Source: a bacterium (GTDB taxonomy: Bacteria > Latescibacterota > UBA2968 > GCA-2709665). Taken from it: a DNA stretch of 7,188 nt. The notes below the pieces were generated by a model. It made no database searches and was not told the origin of the DNA. It saw only the letters and a program-made list of their open reading frames with translations. Shown here piece after piece: positions 1 to 7,188 of this stretch (position 1 is the stretch's first letter; the number at the start of each line of letters is the position of its first letter). The position numbers and the translations under genes are program-made. The stretch is taken from positions 1 through 7,188 of the forward strand of contig JAQCGA010000202.1 of NCBI GenBank assembly GCA_027619145.1. The letters run 5' to 3'.

Positions 1-1
1 A

Positions 2-352
2 GCCGCGCAGAACCTCATGCCCACCCTCCACGCACAGAAGATGGGCACCATCATCAAACGCCCCATCTCCAACGCCGTCTGGCAACGAACCGAACGTCCG
101 GAAGGCAGCTTTATGGGCGGCCCCTGGGAACGCGCACAAAAATTCCCACTCAAAGACCTCGCCGAAGACATGGACCTGGTCGAATTCGTCCTGCGCTTCA
201 CCCTCTCGCACCCAAACGTCTGCACCGCCATCATCGGCTCCACCAACCCGGATCACATCCACGCCAACGTCGCCATCTCAGACGGCCATCTTCTTTCTGA
301 GGAAACCATAAAAAGAGCCCAACGCGCATTCCGGGAATGCTTCGCGCCGTAA
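2..352 (+). CDS. Aldo/keto reductase, C-terminal part (5' end outside window)
   Basis: The reading frame is open from the window edge to the TAA at 350-352, so this is the last ~116 residues of a longer gene. An internal ATG at 17 is probably not the start, because the frame continues upstream with coding-like sequence. What can be seen is typical of the C-terminal half of aldo/keto reductases: a strand-like stretch with IIKRPISNAVW, then RFTLSHPNV followed by AIIGSTNPDHI. In this family the equivalent IxGS/T-type loop contacts the NADPH phosphate, and the helix after it leads to the C-terminus. Known members are soluble NAD(P)H-dependent oxidoreductases acting on aldehydes, ketones or sugars. 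The catalytic Asp/Tyr/Lys/His residues would lie upstream of the window, so activity and substrate cannot be judged. Family assignment is fairly secure. Confidence 0.85.
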   Translation, partial: AAQNLMPTLHAQKMGTIIKRPISNAVWQRTERPEGSFMGGPWERAQKFPLKDLAEDMDLVEFVLRFTLSHPNVCTAIIGSTNPDHIHANVAISDGHLLSEETIKRAQRAFRECFAP

Positions 353-375
353 TCCCCTGCACCTCCCAAAATCCC

Positions 376-397
376 GGGCGAACACACAGGTCCGCCC
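376..397. repeat. Imperfect hairpin, probable dispersed intergenic repeat
   Basis: GGGCGAAC (376-383) pairs with GTCCGCCC (390-397), giving seven pairs, one A-C mismatch and a six-base loop. It starts 24 bases after the aldo/keto reductase stop codon. It has no T-run, so it is not an ideal intrinsic terminator. The GTCCGCCCCTACA-type right flank resembles intergenic repeats I recall from environmental bacterial genomes, but I could not check this. Confidence 0.4.
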
Positions 398-426
398 CTA
401 CACCCGAACATCGTCCCAGTGGTTTC

Positions 427-442
427 CCTTTGCGCCTTTGCG
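427..442. repeat. Tandem CCTTTGCG octamer repeat (2 exact copies)
   Basis: CCTTTGCG occurs at 427-434 and again at 435-442 with no gap, followed by TGAGA. The copies lie between two genes in a stretch with no convincing coding content. Together with the CTTCGTG copies 50-90 bases downstream they form a small cluster of short repeats. Confidence 0.6.
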
Positions 443-488
443 TGAGACCGCCTTTTCCTTCTACCCAACCGACAGACGAGAAGGGCAA

Positions 489-536
489 CCCTTCGTGGCC
501 CTTCGTGCGGCGAGGCCAATTTCGTGCCCCTTCGTG
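489..536. repeat. Cluster of CCCTTCGTG short direct repeats
   Basis: Exact CCCTTCGTG copies lie at 489-497, 499-507 and 528-536, with a shortened TTTCGTG at 520-526. The first two are spaced 10 bases apart. The cluster ends about 20 bases before the ribosome binding site of the NIPSNAP-family gene, so it would fall in or near that gene's 5' leader. Confidence 0.6.
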
Positions 537-555
537 ATCCAGCCTCTTTCTATTC

Positions 556-560
556 AGGAG
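556..560 (+). promoter_or_regulatory. Ribosome binding site AGGAG fixing the start at 570
   Basis: AGGAG lies nine bases before the ATG at 570. It supports this start over the upstream in-frame TTG at 438, whose extra residues would be encoded by repeat DNA. Confidence 0.75.
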
Positions 561-569
561 AACCATACA

Positions 570-887
570 ATGACCTACGAACTCCGCACCTACCGCATCC
601 CAGAAGGCCGCATGCCAGACATCCTCAGTCGCTTCAAAAATATCACCTTCGGTCTCTTTGAGCGCCACAACATCGAAGTTGTCGGCTTTTGGACGCGTAC
701 AGACGCCAATGAACTCGTCTACCTTTGCCGCTACGAAAATGAACAGGCCATGAAAAAATCCTGGGACGCCTTCCGTGCAGATCCCGAGTGGGCTGAAGCC
801 CGTAAAAAAACAGAAGCCAACGGCCCCATCGTCTCCGAAGTCATTTCCCATACGCTCGCGCCAACACCCTTTTCTCCAATCCAATAA
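570..887 (+). CDS. NIPSNAP-family small protein
   Basis: A 105-residue soluble protein with no signal peptide or membrane segment. It opens with YELRTYRIPEGRMPDILSRF, then has a VGFWT strand and an ELVYLCRYENEQAM segment followed by SWDAFRADPEW. This order (YELR-Y strand, helix, G-(F/Y)-W strand, L-Y-(L/I) strand, helix with W-F-DPEW) is the signature of NIPSNAP proteins, which form dimeric ferredoxin-like alpha/beta barrels. The length matches bacterial one-domain members. Their biochemical role is not established, so no reaction is assigned. The ATG at 570 is chosen for its AGGAG site. The upstream neighbour reads the same way but is 217 bases distant across repeat DNA, so co-transcription is uncertain. 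Confidence 0.8.
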   Translation: MTYELRTYRIPEGRMPDILSRFKNITFGLFERHNIEVVGFWTRTDANELVYLCRYENEQAMKKSWDAFRADPEWAEARKKTEANGPIVSEVISHTLAPTPFSPIQ

Positions 888-1004
888 CAATCGGTCGTGG
901 ACTCCTTATTCTCCGCTGGCGAACGGAGATCTTAGCCCATACTAAATTTTGGTTATATTTCTTGTACTCCTTATTCATTTACCCAGGTTCCGGTTACCCG
1001 CTCT

Positions 1005-1014
1005 GTTTGCAAAC
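1005..1014. promoter_or_regulatory. Perfect palindrome GTTTGCAAAC, possible operator
   Basis: A 10-base perfect palindrome, flanked by CTCTG on each side in direct orientation (1001-1005 and 1014-1018) and enclosed by CAGGTT (984-989) and AACCTG (1021-1026). It sits 138 bases before the hybrid kinase start, a position where a regulator could bind. Function is inferred from symmetry only. Confidence 0.3.
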
Positions 1015-1068
1015 TCTGATAACCTGAGGTAGTGGGTCAACTGTCCTTGCTGTATGTTCTACATGCCC

Positions 1069-1105
1069 CTGAATTGGACATAAACGGTCTCTGTGCCCAA
1101 TTCAG
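1069..1105 (+). promoter_or_regulatory. 9-bp inverted repeat in the kinase leader
   Basis: CTGAATTGG (1069-1077) and CCAATTCAG (1097-1105) are exact reverse complements separated by 19 bases. A further three pairs (1078-1080 with 1092-1094) are possible across a two-base bulge, leaving an 11-base loop. It lies 47 bases before the ATG at 1153 and could be an operator half-site pair or an RNA hairpin in the leader. It has no T-run and is not a standard terminator. Confidence 0.4.
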
Positions 1106-1152
1106 ATCCTGGAGGCCGTTGCAGAACTACCATACTCTTGGTGAATTTCGTT

Positions 1153-3566
<2,414 letters not shown>

Positions 3567-3567
<1 letters not shown>

Positions 3568-3635
3568 ATACCGCTCAGGCCGTTACCGAACTTGAATCCG
3601 CCCTGCAGTCCTTCTTGGGGGAGAAATCACAGTAG
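3567..3635 (+). other. Possible frameshifted C-terminal tail of the hybrid kinase
   Basis: Immediately after the kinase TAG, the frame displaced by one base stays open to the TAG at 3633-3635. It encodes 22 residues, DTAQAVTELESALQ then SFLGEKSQ. The composition is amphipathic-helix-like and the codons resemble those of the gene, unlike ordinary spacer DNA. The same displaced frame is also open back through the end of the receiver. One missing base between about 3541 and 3566 would join this tail to the kinase. A real mutation, a sequencing error or chance are all possible. Confidence 0.35.
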
Positions 3636-3668
3636 CAACATAAAAACCTGTGATGCGGAAAGGTACCC

Positions 3669-4349
3669 ATGCAAATTTTAATTGCCGAAGACGATACGAT
3701 TTCACGCGAGGTATTGAGGCTCAACCTGATCAAATGGGGCCACGATGTAATTGCCTGCAAAGACGGAGACGAGGCCTGGCAACACCTCCAGTGCGCCGAT
3801 GCACCCCGGCTGGCCATTCTGGACTGGATGATGCCGGGTATGGAAGGCACCGAAATTTGTCGCCGAATTCGTGAACTCCCACACGGCCAGCTCTCTTACT
3901 TGATGTTATTGACAGCCAAAGAACGGAATGAATTCCTCGTAGAAGGCCTGGCGGCCGGCGCCGATGACTATATCACCAAACCGTTTCAGACCGATGTGCT
4001 ACGCGCCCGCCTGGGCGTGGGCCTCCGGGTGGTAGAATTGCAGGCCCGCCTGAGGGAAGCCGAACGCAACCGTGTTCTGACTCAGGCAGCCGGTGCGGCC
4101 GCGCACGAAATCAACCAGCCGTTAACCGTACTGCTGGGAACAGCGCAAATCCTCACCATGCAATTGCCCAAAGATGACCCCAATCGGACAAGCATTGAAG
4201 ATCTCTTCAGAGCCGCAAAAAAAATTGACGAAATCGTTAAGAAAATGGCTCAGGTCCGGCGGTATGCAACCCAACCCTACATCGAAGGCATCGATATTGT
4301 AGATTTCGAAGCCGGAATCGACGATCCGTCTAAAACCAATCCACCCTGA
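3669..4349 (+). CDS. Receiver fused to a phosphoacceptor (DHp/HisKA) domain, no ATPase domain
   Basis: A 226-residue soluble protein. Residues 1-118 are a complete receiver: acidic pocket E7/D8/D9, phosphoacceptor D52 in LDWMMP, T82 and K104 in TKPF. A helical linker (about 119-137) leads to a HisKA-type dimerisation segment containing AAAHEINQPLTVLLG, with candidate phosphoacceptor H146. The chain then ends after a second helix and a short tail. No N, G1 or G2 box is present and only 37 bases separate the stop from the terminator, so the ATPase domain is absent rather than split off. It cannot autophosphorylate alone. By inference it may accept phosphate on D52 from a kinase such as its upstream neighbour and use the helical domain for dimerisation, phosphotransfer or kinase binding. 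GAAAGG, five bases before the ATG, is a plausible ribosome site. It lies 101 bases after the kinase stop and is probably co-transcribed. Confidence 0.88.
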   Translation: MQILIAEDDTISREVLRLNLIKWGHDVIACKDGDEAWQHLQCADAPRLAILDWMMPGMEGTEICRRIRELPHGQLSYLMLLTAKERNEFLVEGLAAGADDYITKPFQTDVLRARLGVGLRVVELQARLREAERNRVLTQAAGAAAHEINQPLTVLLGTAQILTMQLPKDDPNRTSIEDLFRAAKKIDEIVKKMAQVRRYATQPYIEGIDIVDFEAGIDDPSKTNPP

Positions 4350-4386
4350 GGTGAACCAACAGCAGGCTGGTTTTCATCTGAACACA

Positions 4387-4417
4387 AAAAGAGCGGACAG
4401 TTTCTGTCCGCTCTTTT
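4387..4417. terminator. Strong bidirectional intrinsic terminator
   Basis: AAAAGAGCGGACAG (4387-4400) pairs perfectly with CTGTCCGCTCTTTT (4404-4417) around a three-base TTT loop, a 14-bp stem. The right arm runs into TTTTATTATA on the plus strand, and the left arm gives a T-run on the minus strand. It lies 37 bases after the REC-DHp stop and 25 bases after the ferredoxin stop in the opposite direction, so it can end both converging operons. Confidence 0.93.
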
Positions 4418-4442
4418 ATTATAAAATATAAGAGACGTTCAT

Positions 4443-4691
4443 TTATTGCATAGGTACCACCTGCTTGCCGTCCTGGTTAAAAACCAGCAGCGCCTGTACA
4501 GGGCATACTGCGCAGGCTTCTACCAATTGGGTTGCATCCACGGTTTCCGGATGCAAAAACCGCACGATCTCATCTTCTCCCAGTTCAAATGCCTCGGGCG
4601 CAATCCCCAGGCAATCCTTAAACGCCGCACACTTCGTCCTGTCAATCCGCACGGTCAGTTCACCTGCGTTCCGTTCTTCAACTTTCGGCAT
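4443..4691 (-). CDS. Small ferredoxin, probably single [3Fe-4S] cluster
   Basis: An 82-residue soluble electron carrier. It shows the single-cluster ferredoxin pattern: VRIDRTKC, then an APEAFEL segment, then a CPVQAL motif near the end. Cysteines are C21, C27, C60 and C63. In [4Fe-4S] relatives the first motif is C-x2-C-x2-C; here the middle position is F24, leaving C-x5-C plus C63-P64. In known families this pattern goes with a [3Fe-4S] cluster, as in cytochrome P450-associated ferredoxins. C60 is an extra cysteine whose role is unclear. GAGGGAG (4698-4704, minus strand) lies six bases before the ATG. The start overlaps the end of the receiver gene by 14 bases, so it is the last gene of a minus-strand operon and is likely translationally coupled. 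No P450 or reductase partner is in the window. Confidence 0.88.
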   Translation of the reverse strand: MPKVEERNAGELTVRIDRTKCAAFKDCLGIAPEAFELGEDEIVRFLHPETVDATQLVEACAVCPVQALLVFNQDGKQVVPMQ

Positions 4692-5076
4692 CCCGATCTC
4701 CCTCTATTTGCGTTCCAGGTTGCAGCAAGTGACGAATTGCATCCAATAGCTCTTCCATTGGAAATGGTTTGCTCAACGTGTACTGGGCCCCCAGGTACCG
4801 GGCGGCAGGCAAACGATTGTATCGCCCTCGAAATCCTGTCACGGCAATAATTCTGACATCCGGTACTGCACGCCGCAACTCCCTGATAAATTCCACACCG
4901 TCTTTTTCAGGCATCAGGATATCGGTAACCACGACATCGGCCGGTTCCTGGGAAAATGCATCCAGGCCTTCCTGGCCATTGGTTGCCGTCACCACCTCGT
5001 ACCCTGCCCGTTCCAGCACCTTCCGGTACGTTTCCCGAACCTCGCCATCATCCTCTACAAGAAGAATACGTGCCAA
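4678..5076 (-). CDS. Single-domain response regulator (receiver only)
   Basis: A 132-residue CheY-like receiver with no output domain. It begins ARILLVEDD and carries the acidic pocket E8/D9/D10, phosphoacceptor D52 in TDILMP, T80 and K103 in SKPF; all key residues are present. The start chosen is TTG at 5076, since GGAGG lies seven bases upstream and translation then begins directly before the first receiver strand. An ATG 30 bases further upstream (5106) and one at 5172, inside the kinase gene, are in frame but would add residues foreign to the family. It sits 49 bases after the hybrid kinase stop and its 3' end overlaps the ferredoxin start. By inference it is a phosphorylation target or phosphate shuttle of the adjacent kinase, acting by protein contact. 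The C-terminal tail (about 120-132) is short, polar and uninformative. Confidence 0.92.
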   Translation of the reverse strand: MARILLVEDDGEVRETYRKVLERAGYEVVTATNGQEGLDAFSQEPADVVVTDILMPEKDGVEFIRELRRAVPDVRIIAVTGFRGRYNRLPAARYLGAQYTLSKPFPMEELLDAIRHLLQPGTQIEGDRDAES

Positions 5077-5083
5077 ATTTGTT

Positions 5084-5088
5084 CCTCC
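5084..5088 (-). promoter_or_regulatory. Ribosome binding site GGAGG fixing a TTG start
   Basis: CCTCC on the plus strand reads GGAGG on the minus strand, seven bases before the TTG at 5076-5074. It is the strongest such site in the kinase-receiver gap and is the reason for choosing the TTG start. Confidence 0.75.
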
Positions 5089-5125
5089 GGAACCGGAACG
5101 GATCATATTAGAACCCACAAGAATA

Positions 5126-7132
5126 TCAAAGGGTTTCTCCAGTTTTATTTTTGTGCAACACCTGCTGGACATGTTTCAACAAAGTACTCATCGGTACCGG
5201 TTTCTGAAGCAGCAGCAATCCGGCATCTCGGGCACGATCCCATTCTGCGCGCTCGTCTGTGTATCCGGTTACCAGAATGGCTGCCAATCCTGGCTTTTTC
5301 TGTAAAAAATCAAAAACCATATCTGTGCCGCGCCCATCCGGCAGGCCCACATCGCTCAACACCAGATCAAACGAATCGATTTCTCTTCGAAAAACGTCGG
5401 TCGCCTCCATTACCGTACTACAGGACTGTACAATATAACCCTGATCTGCAAGCGCATGCGCGGTCATCTCCCGCAAGGCCGGTTCATCTTCTACCACCAG
5501 AACGCGCTCTCCGTGGCCCTTGAATCGGCCCAGAGGCACAGCCGACGTCGGCACCTCTTCAGGTGCAACTTCCTGCTCTACGACAGGCAAGAACATAGAC
5601 AAACAACTTCCCTGGCCCAACTTGCTTTCTACTGCAACCCAGCCTGCGTGCGCCTGTACAATCCCGTAAACGACCGAAAGCCCCAACCCCGTGCCCTTGC
5701 CGGGTCCTTTTGTCGTAAAAAAGGGTTCAAACAGACGTGCCTGAACCTCGTCGGTCATTCCCACACCAGCATCTTGCACAGATAAACAGATAAAACGCCC
5801 GGGCCGGGCCTCGGCGTATTTCCGGCAAAAAACCTCGTCCGCAAGCTGGTTGTGCGTCCGAATTTTTAGCGTACCACCTTCCGGCATGGCATCGCGCGCG
5901 TTCACAGAAAGATTTGTGATCACCTGATCTATATTGCCCGAATCCGCGCTGACAGCCCAAATGCTTTCTTCTAATTCCATCTCCACCTCAATATCTTCTC
6001 CCAGCAGGCGCCCCAGCATCTTCTGTAAATCTTTCACATTCCGATTCAAATCCAGTGGGCGCATGTTTACAGGCTGCCGGCTGCTGAACATCAGCAACTG
6101 ATCCGTCAGGCTGGCGGAACGCTGCACCGCCTTGCTGATCTGGCTCAGGTTGTGGTATTCCCGAGAGGCTTCTCCCAGGTCGTCCAGCGTCATATCCACG
6201 TAACCCCGAATAATGGCAAGCTGGTTGTTGAAATCGTGCGCCACACCCCCGGCCAGCCGGCCAATGGCCTCCAGCTTTTGAGACTGCCTCAACTGCTCGT
6301 CGCGCTCTCGCAACACCGCTTCCGTACGCTGGCGTTCGGTAATTTCTGCCAGAAGTTGCGCGTTGGCTGTCTGCAAATCGCGTGTGCGTTCCTCCACGCG
6401 TACTTCCAGCTGGTCGTTGGCTCTCTGTAGCGCCGCATCCCGCTGCTGGATTTGCCGCAACATTTCATTGAACCCGTCAAAGAGTACACCAATTTCATCC
6501 TGGGTATCATTCTGGGCACGCACGCCATAGTCCCTGCTTTCAGACACGTGGCGCACCACCTGCGTCAATCTGGAAATTGGATTTGAAATGATGCGCTGAA
6601 GTCGGGCCGTAAGCAGAAAGGCTACCAGCGAAGATACCAGCAAAAACACAACGACAATGGTGGCGTACTGCTGCTCACGCGCGGCCATTTCGGCCAGATC
6701 TGAACGAATGTAAACCGTACCTACTCGCTCTCCATCCAGTACAATAGGCGCGTATAGCTCCAGATAGTTCTCACCAAAACGAAAAGTATTTACCTGTGGC
6801 TCCGGTGCCACAAAAGCCGACCCCTCCTGACTATAACGCGCAAAGACTTCCCCGTTGGTGCGGTAAATCGCCGCCGCAACAATATGCCCATTCGCCTTCA
6901 GCGCGGCCAGTGTTTCGGTCGCATCATCTTCATTTTCAAATACCACTGCAGCCGTACTGTTGGCTCCCACAATATCGGCCAGAATTCTAAGTTCCCAAAC
7001 CAGCGCCTCCTTGTACGTGATCCGGTCGTAAATCAAAAACGCCATACACGCCAGCACCAGGGCAATGCTGCTGGTAAGCATAATAATCCATGTAAGTTTA
7101 TGCTTGATGGAGAAATCCCGGAAGGCCCGCAT
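5126..7132 (-). CDS. CHASE8-HAMP hybrid sensor histidine kinase with C-terminal receiver
   Basis: A 668-residue inner-membrane sensor kinase. The order is: cytoplasmic N-terminus; TM1 (about 13-35); an extracytoplasmic region (about 37-150) resembling CHASE8, with the ADIVGANSTAAVVFEN and AAIYRTNGEVFARY stretches; TM2 (about 155-176); HAMP (about 177-230, with NPI and DEIG motifs); a long coiled coil; HisKA with VAHDFNNQ and phosphoacceptor H299; an ATPase domain with N407/N411, G1 box DAGVG at 454-458 and GTGLG at 480-484; and a receiver with E548/D549, phosphoacceptor D594, T622 and K644. All catalytic residues are present. The HDFNN H-box and NARDAMP N-box are of the NtrB-like type. The ligand is unknown. 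The ATG at 7132 is preferred because AGGAG lies nine bases upstream; the ATG at 7138 has only three and adds two residues. It heads the operon with the receiver and ferredoxin. Only 42 bases upstream of its ribosome site are visible, so its promoter is not resolved. Confidence 0.93.
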   Translation of the reverse strand: MRAFRDFSIKHKLTWIIMLTSSIALVLACMAFLIYDRITYKEALVWELRILADIVGANSTAAVVFENEDDATETLAALKANGHIVAAAIYRTNGEVFARYSQEGSAFVAPEPQVNTFRFGENYLELYAPIVLDGERVGTVYIRSDLAEMAAREQQYATIVVVFLLVSSLVAFLLTARLQRIISNPISRLTQVVRHVSESRDYGVRAQNDTQDEIGVLFDGFNEMLRQIQQRDAALQRANDQLEVRVEERTRDLQTANAQLLAEITERQRTEAVLRERDEQLRQSQKLEAIGRLAGGVAHDFNNQLAIIRGYVDMTLDDLGEASREYHNLSQISKAVQRSASLTDQLLMFSSRQPVNMRPLDLNRNVKDLQKMLGRLLGEDIEVEMELEESIWAVSADSGNIDQVITNLSVNARDAMPEGGTLKIRTHNQLADEVFCRKYAEARPGRFICLSVQDAGVGMTDEVQARLFEPFFTTKGPGKGTGLGLSVVYGIVQAHAGWVAVESKLGQGSCLSMFLPVVEQEVAPEEVPTSAVPLGRFKGHGERVLVVEDEPALREMTAHALADQGYIVQSCSTVMEATDVFRREIDSFDLVLSDVGLPDGRGTDMVFDFLQKKPGLAAILVTGYTDERAEWDRARDAGLLLLQKPVPMSTLLKHVQQVLHKNKTGETL

Positions 7133-7141
7133 ATCCATCCT

Positions 7142-7146
7142 CTCCT
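7142..7146 (-). promoter_or_regulatory. Ribosome binding site AGGAG of the CHASE8 kinase
   Basis: TCCTC... on the plus strand gives AGGAGAGG on the minus strand, directly before two closely spaced ATG codons. Spacing is three bases to the first ATG (7138) and nine to the second (7132), which favours the second. Confidence 0.6.
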
Positions 7147-7188
7147 ATGAAGCTGTTTTTAACATGTCCAGACTTCAAGCCAAACCTT

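Larger units (their letters stand above)
888..1152. other. Non-coding region upstream of the hybrid kinase gene
   Basis: No convincing gene is present in these 265 bases. The region holds a weak stem (TCTCCG 910-915 with CGGAGA 924-929, no T-run), an AT-rich stretch around 940-980, an 11-base direct repeat ACTCCTTATTC (901-911 and 966-976), the palindrome GTTTGCAAAC (1005-1014), and an inverted repeat at 1069-1105. TATATT at 954-959 could be a -10 element, but no good -35 box precedes it at the right spacing. The kinase promoter probably lies here but cannot be placed. Confidence 0.5.

Noticed and set aside
438..569. N-terminal extension of the NIPSNAP gene from a TTG at 438
   Set aside because: The extra 44 residues are encoded by the short-repeat cluster, and AGGAG supports the ATG at 570.
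231..890. Long minus-strand open frame opposite the aldo/keto reductase and NIPSNAP genes
   Set aside because: It spans two plus-strand genes with clear family signatures plus repeat DNA, and its translation (rich in W, G, R) shows no recognisable domain. It is a shadow frame.
910..929. TCTCCG/CGGAGA stem after the NIPSNAP gene as a terminator
   Set aside because: A six-pair stem with an eight-base loop and no following T-run does not meet the pattern of an intrinsic terminator.
1093..1152. Upstream start for the GAF/PAS kinase
   Set aside because: The 20 added residues have no family character and the region includes the right arm of the inverted repeat. The ATG at 1153 fits the membrane-anchor start better, though GTG at 1141 is not excluded.
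4446..4850. Plus-strand open frames opposite the ferredoxin and receiver
   Set aside because: They lie antisense to genes with intact cysteine and receiver motifs; the translations lack domains.
5081..5099. GTTCC/GGAAC hairpin overlapping the receiver ribosome site
   Set aside because: The stem is only five base pairs with a nine-base loop. It could mask the ribosome site, but it is too weak to claim a riboregulator.

Overview
This 7.2 kb bacterial window holds metabolic or accessory genes at its left edge and a dense two-component signalling region over the remaining ~6 kb. Base composition is moderate (roughly half G+C). The hybrid kinases with CHASE8, GAF, PAS and HAMP domains, the NIPSNAP-family protein, and the short intergenic repeats built on CTTTGCG and CTTCGTG all suggest an environmental bacterium with a large signalling repertoire. 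Nothing in the window fixes the phylum. Chloroflexota-like or Poribacteria/Latescibacteria-like lineages are only guesses.

Layout. (1) 2-352 (+): the 3' end of an aldo/keto reductase gene cut by the window edge. (2) 353-569: intergenic stretch with an imperfect hairpin, a tandem CCTTTGCG repeat and three CCCTTCGTG copies; it looks like dispersed-repeat DNA. (3) 570-887 (+): a small NIPSNAP-family protein. (4) 888-1152: a 265-base non-coding region with a direct repeat, a 10-base palindrome and a 9-bp inverted repeat just ahead of the next gene. (5) 1153-3567 (+): a membrane hybrid sensor kinase (2 TM, GAF, PAS, HisKA, HATPase, REC), possibly with a frameshifted C-terminal tail. (6) 3669-4349 (+): a receiver fused to a histidine-kinase dimerisation/phosphoacceptor domain with no ATPase domain. 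(7) 4387-4417: a strong, symmetric terminator shared by the two converging transcription units. (8) On the minus strand, read right to left: a CHASE8-HAMP hybrid kinase (7132-5126), a single-domain receiver (5076-4678) and a small ferredoxin with a non-canonical cysteine pattern (4691-4443). The last two overlap by 14 bases.

How the genes may work together. Two signalling modules converge tail to tail. Each has a membrane hybrid histidine kinase followed by a small receiver protein. Together they carry four receiver domains, three phosphoacceptor-His domains and two ATPase domains, but no DNA-binding, cyclic-di-GMP or methyltransferase output domain. The final output must therefore lie outside the window or act by protein-protein contact. 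The most unusual parts are the REC-DHp protein without an ATPase, and the ferredoxin coupled to a receiver and sensor kinase, which suggests (by inference only) a redox link.
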